Below are positions 57,659 to 64,000 of a stretch of 64,000 nucleotides of DNA, piece after piece. The stretch is from positions 1 to 64,000 of the forward strand of contig CAXXNX010000075.1 in NCBI GenBank assembly GCA_963664285.2, written 5' to 3'. The position numbers and the translations under genes are program-made. Within the stretch, counting starts at the first letter, position 1. The number at the start of each line of letters is the position of its first letter. Source of the stretch: JAJCYL01 sp963664285 (GTDB taxonomy: Bacteria; Bacteroidota; Bacteroidia; Cytophagales; Cyclobacteriaceae). The notes below the pieces were generated by a model. It did not search any database. It saw only the letters and a list, made by a program, of their open reading frames with translations, and was not told the DNA's origin.

Positions 57659-58546
57659 CTAAGGATAATTGATCTTTAAATCTTTGAGGGTTTCGAAACG
57701 GGCATCCTGACGGATTTGTTTAATAAACTGAATGGTTAATGTTTCGTTATAAATGTCCCTTTCAAATTCAAAGATATTTACTTCTATCGACCTGTACTTT
57801 CCGTTTAATGTTGGTCTAGGTCCGATATAAATCATCCCTTTGAATTTCTGCTTCTGGCAAATTACTTCCACGGCATAGATACCATCGGCGGGAATGAGCT
57901 TGTAGTTTTCACTCACGTTCACATTAGCCGTCGGGAAACCCAATGACCTGCCTATTCGTTCTCCGCTAACTACCTTTCCGGTGATACTATAAGGTCTTCC
58001 GAGATATCCATTTCCTATATCAATTTGTCCTTCTAACAATGCGTTTCGAATTTTTGTAGAACTGACTGCAATATTGTCAATATCCTGGGCAGGTATTTCC
58101 TCTACACTGAAACCGAATTTCCCAGCGTGTTGCACCAGGTATTCAAAACTACCTTCTCGATTCTTTCCGAATCTGTGGTTATAGCCAATAACCAGCTTGT
58201 TAGTTCCCAAACCGTCAACAAGTATTTCCTTGATAAATCTTGAAGAACTGTATTGAGAGAACTCTTTTGTAAAGGGAATCTTAACGAGATAGTCTATTCC
58301 ATCTTCGGCTATTAGTTCAATCTTTTCATCCAACGTGGATAGTAATTTCAGATTATTCTTTCCCAGTACAAACCGGGGATGGGGCCAGAATGTTAGCACA
58401 ACACTTTTACCCCCGTGAGTTTTGGTTATCTCAACTACACGTCTTAAAATTTTCCTATGTCCAAAGTGAACGCCGTCAAAAGTACCACTAGTAACGACCA
58501 TGTAGTCGCTTTTGTCGAAATTTTGAATGCCTTCAATTACCTTCAT
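57659..58546 (-). CDS. ribF: Bifunctional riboflavin kinase/FAD synthetase
   Basis: A 295-residue enzyme that makes FMN and then FAD. The N-terminal adenylyltransferase has TSGTFDGVHFGHRKIL and the conserved IGYNHRFGKNREG; the C-terminal kinase has GRPYSITGKVVSGERIGRSLGFPTAN. Gene starts inside the last codons of truB (ATGA overlap), so it is translationally coupled. Intact. Confidence 0.96.
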   Translation of the reverse strand: MKVIEGIQNFDKSDYMVVTSGTFDGVHFGHRKILRRVVEITKTHGGKSVVLTFWPHPRFVLGKNNLKLLSTLDEKIELIAEDGIDYLVKIPFTKEFSQYSSSRFIKEILVDGLGTNKLVIGYNHRFGKNREGSFEYLVQHAGKFGFSVEEIPAQDIDNIAVSSTKIRNALLEGQIDIGNGYLGRPYSITGKVVSGERIGRSLGFPTANVNVSENYKLIPADGIYAVEVICQKQKFKGMIYIGPRPTLNGKYRSIEVNIFEFERDIYNETLTIQFIKQIRQDARFETLKDLKINYP

Positions 58547-59250
58547 TGCTGTAAATTACGGTATGCTGACACAAAATTATTGACATTCCAGGCGGATTCT
58601 ACATTAAATTCTCCAATCCTTGTTCTTCTAAGTGATGAAAGGTGAGCGCCCACTTTCAGTGCATTCCCCAGGTCATGAGCGAGACTCCTGACGTAAGTTC
58701 CTTTTGAGCACACGAGTTCAAAATAGATAGTAGGTAATTCAATTCTGGTAATTTTAAAACGCTTTATTTCTACAGCTCTAGGCTCCAATTTGGTTGCTTC
58801 ATTTTTTCTTGCTTTTTTATATGCTCTTTCTCCATTGACTTTTACGGCGGAGTAAATAGGTGGAACCTGGAGAATACCACCACAGAATTTTTCTGCTGTC
58901 TCAACTATTTCTGAATCATTCAGCTTGGATGGATCTCCGGCGAATTCCAACGGCGTTTCAAGATCATAGGAAGGGGTTGTGTGCCCTAAAGTGATGGAGC
59001 CCGTGTATTCCTTTTCTTTTCCCATTAATTCGTTGATACGTTTGGTATACTTGCCAGCACATACCAGTACCAAGCCTGTTGCCAATGGGTCCAGGGTGCC
59101 AGCATGGCCTACTTTGCGAACAGGAAGTGCGTGTCGGATTTTGTTGACTACATCAAACGATGTCCAATCAGTGTCTTTATCTACCGGGATTACGCAACCC
59201 TCGACAAAGTCAATTTTCGAAAGCGCTGAATTGACAGTGGCAATAATCAC
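58543..59250 (-). CDS. truB: tRNA pseudouridine-55 synthase
   Basis: A 235-residue enzyme that isomerises U55 in the T loop of tRNA. The catalytic Asp is D54 in GHAGTLDPLATG. Other blocks: QVPPIYSAVKVNGERAYKKAR and SKGTYVRSLAHDLG. GTG start overlapping the uppP stop (GTGA). Because uppP is now broken upstream, translation coupling from it must be reduced. Confidence 0.96.
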   Translation of the reverse strand: MIIATVNSALSKIDFVEGCVIPVDKDTDWTSFDVVNKIRHALPVRKVGHAGTLDPLATGLVLVCAGKYTKRINELMGKEKEYTGSITLGHTTPSYDLETPLEFAGDPSKLNDSEIVETAEKFCGGILQVPPIYSAVKVNGERAYKKARKNEATKLEPRAVEIKRFKITRIELPTIYFELVCSKGTYVRSLAHDLGNALKVGAHLSSLRRTRIGEFNVESAWNVNNFVSAYRNLQQ

Positions 59251-59854
59251 AAGTATTGACTGGTAATAGCAATGGTCCCTAAAAGAAAACAGTAAAGCGC
59301 AAAATAAATAAGCTTACCACTATTTACAATATTTATCATCCACCGGCATGCAACAAGTCCGGAAATGAAAGCGGCCAGAAAACCGGCGAAAAGGCTCAAT
59401 GATGGTATATCCGCAGCTATTTCCGGATTATTAATAAAGTCTTTGATCTTCAAAAGTGATGCTCCCATGATGGGTATTAGCACCATCAAAAAGGAAAAAC
59501 GGGTGGCTTCTTCCCTTCGCACTTTCAAAAGAAGCGCTGTCGCAATAGTAGCTCCGGAGCGGGAAAACCGGGCATGATAGCGATTGACTGCGCAATTCCT
59601 ATGATGAAAGCGCTTAGGTAACTTACCTCTTTGCTATGATCCTTGTTGAAGTAAGTGAAAGTCAAGAGAGTTGCGGTCACAATAAGCATCGATCCGACCA
59701 GGATAACGCGACCGGAGAATAGCTGTGTAATTTCTTTTTCGAACATCACACCAATAACGCCCACAGGTATCATGGAAATTAATATTTTTAAGCTCCAACT
59801 GGTTTCTTCGTTCCACTGAAATTTTAGGACATTGGATAGCAATGATATGTAAGT

Positions 59855-60859
59855 TCAAGTAATAAGTGCAATTTTCCTTTGTAGCACTTGCTTTGCGTTT
59901 AGGTAATTAAATTTTCTAACAGGGCGTTCATTGATTTTGTTTTCAACAACTTTGATTTGCTCCTCTGTAACAAATCTAATATCTGTTTTCTTAGGATAAA
60001 ACCTTCTGATTACCCCAATCTTATTTTCAACTGTCCCTTTATCCTGACTAGTATAGGGACGAGTGAAATAGGCATCCACATCAAGGGATTGAGCAATCAA
60101 CTCATGTTTAGAAAATGCCATATCATTATCAAAAGTGAGTGTTTCCAGTTTGTGTTTATCCTGAGAGAGTTCCTCCACAATAGCTTCGGCCATTTGATCG
60201 GCATTTTTACTGTGCATCTTTCTGATTCTGGTAAAAAGACTTGCTCGGTCTGTCATCACCAACAAAGAGCCTTTGTGGTTTTTACCCATCATTAAATCGA
60301 CTTCTATATCTCCCAATCGTTCCCTTTTGTTAATGATCTGGGGTCGCTGTTCAATTGATACCCTATTCGGGATAATACCTCTACGATCTTTTCTGTTTCC
60401 TCGTTTGCGCCTTCGTTTGCCATGTTTTAGATATGTGTATAGTTGTTTGTATTCTTGGTTCTCCTGGCGGTTGGTGTGCTTACATTCCCATATCCATTGG
60501 TAAATCCATTCATGGCTAAGTGGACATTCTCTCGTTTTCTTTCCCTGATGGCTGATCAATTCAGGACTCCATCTATCTTCTTGGAGCCGGTTAACTATCC
60601 AGTCTTTCATGGGTTTGGTGAAAATCACTCTTTTTGGCTTTTCTTGATGACGAAGATTGGTCCTCCTTTGTGCATTTGCTGTTCGATAGACACCAGCTCC
60701 CCTACCTCTTGAACCCACATTTCGCTTAAGCTCACGTGAGATCGTAGACGGGTGAAAATGAACGATACAGGCAATCTCCTTTTGAGTAGCTCCTGTTTTC
60801 AATAATGCTTCAATTTGATACCTTTGATCAATACTGAGGTGTGTGTAGTTTTTTGACAT
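59855..60859 (-). CDS. IS30-family transposase
   Basis: A 334-residue transposase from the ATG at 60859 (MSKNYTHLSIDQR); an upstream in-frame ATG at 60880 lies in a hairpin. N-terminal HTH_38 (LLKTGATQKEIACIVHFHPSTISREL), then DDE domain: GDIEVDLMMGK (first Asp), TFDNDMAF (second Asp), SQDKGTVENKIGVIRRF (Glu). Intact. Confidence 0.94.
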   Translation of the reverse strand: MSKNYTHLSIDQRYQIEALLKTGATQKEIACIVHFHPSTISRELKRNVGSRGRGAGVYRTANAQRRTNLRHQEKPKRVIFTKPMKDWIVNRLQEDRWSPELISHQGKKTRECPLSHEWIYQWIWECKHTNRQENQEYKQLYTYLKHGKRRRKRGNRKDRRGIIPNRVSIEQRPQIINKRERLGDIEVDLMMGKNHKGSLLVMTDRASLFTRIRKMHSKNADQMAEAIVEELSQDKHKLETLTFDNDMAFSKHELIAQSLDVDAYFTRPYTSQDKGTVENKIGVIRRFYPKKTDIRFVTEEQIKVVENKINERPVRKFNYLNAKQVLQRKIALIT

Positions 60860-60861
60860 TT

Positions 60862-60879
60862 TGCAATCCAAAGATTGCA
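60862..60879 (-). promoter_or_regulatory. Hairpin just upstream of the IS30 transposase start
   Basis: TGCAATC and GATTGCA pair around a 4-base loop, three bases before the ATG at 60859. It may limit initiation on read-through transcripts, as with the IS1380 hairpin. Confidence 0.45.
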
Positions 60880-60890
60880 CTGCTCAGGCT

Positions 60891-60934
60891 TTTGAAGGAT
60901 GAAAAAGCTTTTAAAAGCTTTTTCATCCTTCAAA
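60891..60934. terminator. 44-bp perfect palindrome in the IS30 leader
   Basis: Every base from 60891 to 60934 pairs with its mirror position; the left half starts TTTGAAGGATGAAAAAGC. It lies between the IS end and the transposase start. As RNA it would form a very stable hairpin, which could stop transcription coming in from the ftsX operon. Confidence 0.6.
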
Positions 60935-61156
60935 GGAAAATTGCACTTATTAGTTGATCTCAGCATATCAAATCTTTCCTAAATATAACTATGGTACTTA
61001 AAGCTGTGGCCGAATGTACTGCCAGGGAAAAAATGAGATTTTCATTTGTTTCTAATTGAAGGAGAACAACTCCTAGCTCAATATGACCACTACGACTGAC
61101 TGGCAAGAATTCGGTTAACCCCTGGACAATACCAAGGATTACTGCCTCAAACAAAC

Positions 61157-61372
61157 TCATTTATTCTGTTTAGGCCGATATAGGATAGCAAAGAATTCTA
61201 CGATAAAACCAAGGACTACAATAATAGGCCCAAGAGTCAATCCCAGGAAGCCAAAACCATATTCTTCCTGATCAAGTGACATTACTACATATCCAAGGAC
61301 AAGGACCAGGATCCCTGCTATCATGATGATGTAATTAGTCCTTTCGAAAGGCAGCTTGTTTTCATTATTCAT
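61157..61372 (-). CDS. DUF3098 membrane protein
   Basis: A 71-residue protein with two membrane helices (IIMIAGILVLVLGYVVMSL and LTLGPIIVVLGFIVEFFAIL). Starts 2 bp after ftsX and overlaps uppP by 4 bp (ATGA). This gene is always seen between ftsX and uppP in Bacteroidota, as far as I recall; role unknown, probably in division or envelope assembly. Confidence 0.9.
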   Translation of the reverse strand: MNNENKLPFERTNYIIMIAGILVLVLGYVVMSLDQEEYGFGFLGLTLGPIIVVLGFIVEFFAILYRPKQNK

Positions 61373-61374
61373 AA

Positions 61375-62271
61375 TTAATATAATTCGTCTAATGACATCT
61401 TTAAGTACCTGTTTACCGCCCGATAGGTGCTGGTATAAGCGACAATTATTCCTACCAAGATGAGGGAGGCCATTAAAATATAGATATGTTGATCTGTTTG
61501 AAGTACCGACAGTTCCTGGACCCGAGAGTTAGCATACTTAATAAATCCGAATAAAAGAGTAGATGCTGCTAATCCTGCAATCAAACCATAATTTAGCGCT
61601 CTTCTAAGAAAAGGTGCCTTAATAAAACCAGCTGTTGCTCCCACAAGTTGCATGCTTCTTATAAGAAATCTCTGTGAAAACAGTGCGAGTTTGATAGTAT
61701 TGTTAATGAGGATAACTACCACCAAAATGAGAAGTGTTGCGATTCCTGCAAGAATCAGTCCGATCTTGGTGAGGTTTTTATTTATGCTCTCAACGAGATT
61801 TTCTACGTAGCTCACCTCATAGACACCCCTTATTCCTTCAATTTCTTGACGTATTTGAGTCATTTGCTCAGGTGATTGATAGTTAGCTCCGATCTTAATT
61901 ATCATAGCGTCCCTTAATGGGTTATCCCCAATAAATTCAACAAAGTCCTCTCCGGTTTCCTGGATGAACTGCTCTGCCGCCTCTTTTTTCGTAATTAGTG
62001 TTATTTGGGGCTCATTATCTTTCACCAAAACATACTCTTTTGAAGAAATTGTTTTACTGATTTTTATCCGTTCGTTTTCGGTAATGTGTTTGTCCAGATA
62101 AACCTGTATCTCAATATTCTCTTGAATGATTTTGGTCAAGGCATTGCTATAAATGAGGATCAAACCGAACAATCCAATAACCAAAAGAGAAAGTGTAATG
62201 CTAAAAATAACGCTAATGAAAGGGTAGCTCCCCAGTTTCTTTTTGCGGAATTTCTTATCACCCGACGGCAT
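61375..62271 (-). CDS. ftsX: Cell division protein FtsX
   Basis: A 298-residue permease-like protein. First TM (ISVIFSITLSLLVIGLFGLIL), an extracytoplasmic loop (about 45-165) and three C-terminal TMs, including ILAGIATLLILVVVILINNT. With FtsE it regulates cell-wall hydrolases at the septum. It leads the operon ftsX-DUF3098-uppP-truB-ribF. Confidence 0.93.
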   Translation of the reverse strand: MPSGDKKFRKKKLGSYPFISVIFSITLSLLVIGLFGLILIYSNALTKIIQENIEIQVYLDKHITENERIKISKTISSKEYVLVKDNEPQITLITKKEAAEQFIQETGEDFVEFIGDNPLRDAMIIKIGANYQSPEQMTQIRQEIEGIRGVYEVSYVENLVESINKNLTKIGLILAGIATLLILVVVILINNTIKLALFSQRFLIRSMQLVGATAGFIKAPFLRRALNYGLIAGLAASTLLFGFIKYANSRVQELSVLQTDQHIYILMASLILVGIIVAYTSTYRAVNRYLKMSLDELY

Positions 62272-62319
62272 GCCGCAAAGGTAGCAAGATGTACGAGTTA
62301 AATCTGAACGATTGAACGA

Positions 62320-63210
62320 TTACTCTGATTTGTTTTCTTTAAGGATCATCAACTCCTTTATAAGGTCAGCATTGGTTACTTGACGCAACAGAGATGATTT
62401 TGTCACATTGTCGTTGATCCTGAAGAAATAGCTGTCGTGATAAAGGAACAATTTCTTACCGGATCGATTATTGATTTCTAGGATTTCATAGGGTATACCG
62501 TTGAAATCACCATAGAGAAATAGCTTGTTGTTATAAAATTTGTATCTGAAGTTCCTTTTAGATGTGGTGACAATTTCGATTTCCACATGATTGATGTTAT
62601 TTTCACCTTGTGAGGTAATGATAATACTCTCCTCAACTTCTGGTAAAATATTTTCATCTAATCCAGAATCTGCCAATTCTGGTGCAACAACGTCTGGTAT
62701 GATGGGATCAACAATTTCCATTGATTCTTCAAATTCATCTTCAATTTTGATCATTGCGATCTCATCGGTCTTGTTGGAAGCATCAAAAGTACCAAGCTCT
62801 ATTAATGGTAACTCTTCAGGGAGGTTCTCATTAAATCGACTTTCCGTTAGTTCAAAAGTTTTAGAACTTACCGAGAAATCAAGTAAATCGATTCTTTCGG
62901 GTGTTTCAACCCACAAATAACTACCTACAAAAATGACTCCCGTCAGCATAACTACCGACGTTGCCTGTACAGCAGTATTTCCAGCGACAGTTTGGAATAA
63001 TCCTGGAGTCACATCAACATGATCGAGCCTCATTTTTAATTCGGCTTTCCTGTAATCTTTTACACCATTGATGATATCCTGTTGAAAACTGTATTCACTG
63101 GAAAGTAGGGGGTCCTGAACGAGCATTTGCTCAAAGTCTGCCACTTCAGTTTTTGACATCTCACCCTCGAGATAACTTTCTACCAATTTTGAGTAATTGC
63201 TGTTCGTCAT
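62320..63210 (-). CDS. Membrane-anchored probable anti-sigma factor
   Basis: A 296-residue protein 2 bp downstream of a sigma gene. The N-terminal cytoplasmic part (KLVESYLEGEMSKTEVADFEQML) is like anti-sigma N-termini, one TM follows (about residues 83-103, VVMLTGVIFVGSYLW), then a long acidic periplasmic region (many Glu/Asp/Pro) and a C-terminal domain. No FecR or RskA motif, so the role is inferred from position and topology. Confidence 0.7.
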   Translation of the reverse strand: MTNSNYSKLVESYLEGEMSKTEVADFEQMLVQDPLLSSEYSFQQDIINGVKDYRKAELKMRLDHVDVTPGLFQTVAGNTAVQATSVVMLTGVIFVGSYLWVETPERIDLLDFSVSSKTFELTESRFNENLPEELPLIELGTFDASNKTDEIAMIKIEDEFEESMEIVDPIIPDVVAPELADSGLDENILPEVEESIIITSQGENNINHVEIEIVTTSKRNFRYKFYNNKLFLYGDFNGIPYEILEINNRSGKKLFLYHDSYFFRINDNVTKSSLLRQVTNADLIKELMILKENKSE

Positions 63211-63212
63211 AT

Positions 63213-63752
63213 CTAATCAAGGAAGTCTTTGGATGAATATTTAGATTTTATCAATTGATCCAATCTTTTCTTGCATTTATATTTTTTTGTTTTTGCTGTA
63301 TCCGTATTCGCAAAATTCAGTTTCTCTGCAATCTCAACCATGTTCATGCCATCAAAGTAGTAATAGGTTAGGATTTTCTTACATGTATCACCAAGCTCCT
63401 CAATACAGTTCCTTATTAATACTGCCCTTTCCTTCGCCTCATAGTCCGGGTGTTCAACGCCATCTTTCTCTTCATGGCTCAATCTTTTTTTGCGATCCAA
63501 TTCCTTTCGCCACAAATTCAGACAAATACTATAAATATAAGTACTGATCTTTGATGTAAGGACTAAATCGCCTTTAACTGCCTTCTGCCAAAAAACAATG
63601 AGCGCTTCCTGGTAAATGTCCTTCGCCTCATCCTCAGAGCCACTATTATTTAATACTATCTTCGTCATCATCCGATAGTATCTCTTATATATGTAATCTA
63701 GCGCTCCTTCATCTCCCTTGCTTATTCTAGCAAGAATCTCATGGTCATTCAT
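63213..63752 (-). CDS. Sigma-70 family (ECF-type) RNA polymerase sigma factor
   Basis: A 179-residue sigma factor. Region 2: NNSGSEDEAKDIYQEALIVFWQKA and SKISTYIYSICLNLWRKEL. Region 4: CKKILTYYYFDGMNMVEIAEKL followed by ANTDTAKTKKYKCKKRLDQL. Complete, unlike its paralogue at 41359. Paired with the membrane protein downstream. Confidence 0.92.
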   Translation of the reverse strand: MNDHEILARISKGDEGALDYIYKRYYRMMTKIVLNNSGSEDEAKDIYQEALIVFWQKAVKGDLVLTSKISTYIYSICLNLWRKELDRKKRLSHEEKDGVEHPDYEAKERAVLIRNCIEELGDTCKKILTYYYFDGMNMVEIAEKLNFANTDTAKTKKYKCKKRLDQLIKSKYSSKDFLD

Positions 63753-64000
63753 TTATAAAAAAGCAAAAGCTTTTGATTTAATACAACAAAACACAGAATT
63801 GTAACCTTTTCATCAGAAATTATTTTCAATTACTCGTTCTGTGGATCTACTGAAAGTCGATTCTTTATCACTTTTTCAGAAGGAAACCAACTCAATATAG
63901 CCAATAATGAATAATTTTTATGAATTATTGAATTAATCTAATATAATGTGGATAAATATGTGGATAAATGCTGTATAATGGGTGTATTACTATGTTTAAA
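63753..64000. other. Upstream region of the sigma gene, no gene seen
   Basis: Very AT-rich; stops in all frames to the window edge. Likely contains the sigma operon promoter. Confidence 0.5.

Larger units (their letters stand above)
59849..60964 (-). mobile_element. IS30-family element
   Basis: 1,116 bp with imperfect inverted ends (GTAAGTTCAAGTAATAAGTG and, reversed, GCTGAGATCAACTAATAAGT), flanked by ATAT at 59845-59848 and 60965-60968. Inserted in uppP in the same direction as the operon. Confidence 0.92.
59247..61160 (-). pseudogene. uppP: Undecaprenyl-diphosphatase, split by IS30 and frameshifted
   Basis: Taking out the IS30 element and one ATAT gives RKDLISLLSNVLKFQWNEE at the join. 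A second lesion, one missing base near 59565, lies in the second catalytic motif (PG-x-SRSGAT), so the frame is lost there; with that base the gene would have 264 residues, the usual size. N-terminal motif GLTEFLPVSRSGH with E17 is intact. UppP removes a phosphate from C55-PP to recycle the cell-wall lipid carrier in the membrane. Another phosphatase (PAP2 type) elsewhere must replace it. Confidence 0.92.

Noticed and set aside
1..64000. tRNA, rRNA or riboswitch genes
   Set aside because: I looked for cloverleaf-like stretches, rRNA signatures and common riboswitch cores in the gaps and saw none I could support, including upstream of ribF, where no FMN element is present.

Overview
The window is moderately AT-rich DNA from a Bacteroidota bacterium, most likely of the Cytophagales. 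The main evidence is a translationally coupled cell-division and housekeeping cluster (ftsX, a DUF3098 gene, uppP, truB, ribF), a FecI/FecR/STN-TonB-receptor locus whose FecR has a DUF4974-type C-terminus, ECF sigma/anti-sigma pairs, secreted sulfatases, and a DnaE carrying its own N-terminal proofreading exonuclease. I see no rRNA, tRNA or CRISPR array.

Mobile DNA dominates: by my count about 23 kb of the 64 kb. One 1,621-bp IS1380-type element, inserted at TTAA-like tetranucleotides, is present as nine full-length copies (one split by another copy) and two 3' fragments, plus one stray 5' end. There are two IS1595-family copies (one a hybrid), one IS30-family element plus a stray end of it, one IS110-family element with a structured leader, and a 2,022-bp DDE element (ISNCY-like) with three 162-171 bp MITEs that share its termini. 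Elements of the same family sit inside one another, and several junctions look like products of homologous recombination between copies.

Layout. 1-1886: two sulfatases. 1952-4783: collapsed nested IS1380 pair. 4799-7822: GT4 glycosyltransferase and M1 peptidase. 7901-10244: IS1595 hybrid carrying IS1380. 10304-12820: lipoprotein gluconolactonase-like protein and Gfo/Idh/MocA oxidoreductase. 12994-14261: fragments of an outer-membrane beta-barrel gene and a propeller sensor. 14530-21963: remnant of an integrated phage-like element (integrase, excisionase-like HTH, replication initiator, DnaB/Twinkle-like helicase, terminase small subunit); integrase, initiator and helicase are all broken. 22137-24939: IS1380 cluster in a small gene. 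25037-29656: CsaA-like protein and DnaE. 29891-39553: sigma factor, MITE plus ISNCY-like element, fecR split by two nested IS1380 copies, and a TonB receptor with an in-frame stop. 39970-45864: IS110, a truncated sigma factor, a toxin-antitoxin pair whose PIN toxin is split by IS1380, and a conserved protein of unknown role. 46166-51200: MacB/FtsX-type permease and a secreted-protein gene hit by IS1595 and an IS30 end, followed by IS1380. 51517-56356: IS1380 in an intergenic repeat, MITE, YdcF-like protein, small protein, ABC-F ATPase. 56417-63752: sorbosone-dehydrogenase-like lipoprotein, ribF, truB, uppP (split by IS30 and frameshifted), DUF3098, ftsX, and an anti-sigma/sigma pair.

The picture is of a genome in an IS burst. 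Accessory functions (prophage, iron/nutrient uptake regulation, toxin-antitoxin) are being inactivated while core genes (dnaE, truB, ribF, ftsX) stay open. Many interrupted genes can be put back together in frame by removing the element and one target duplication, so most insertions are recent. Several defects are single-base indels or substitutions and could be sequencing errors.
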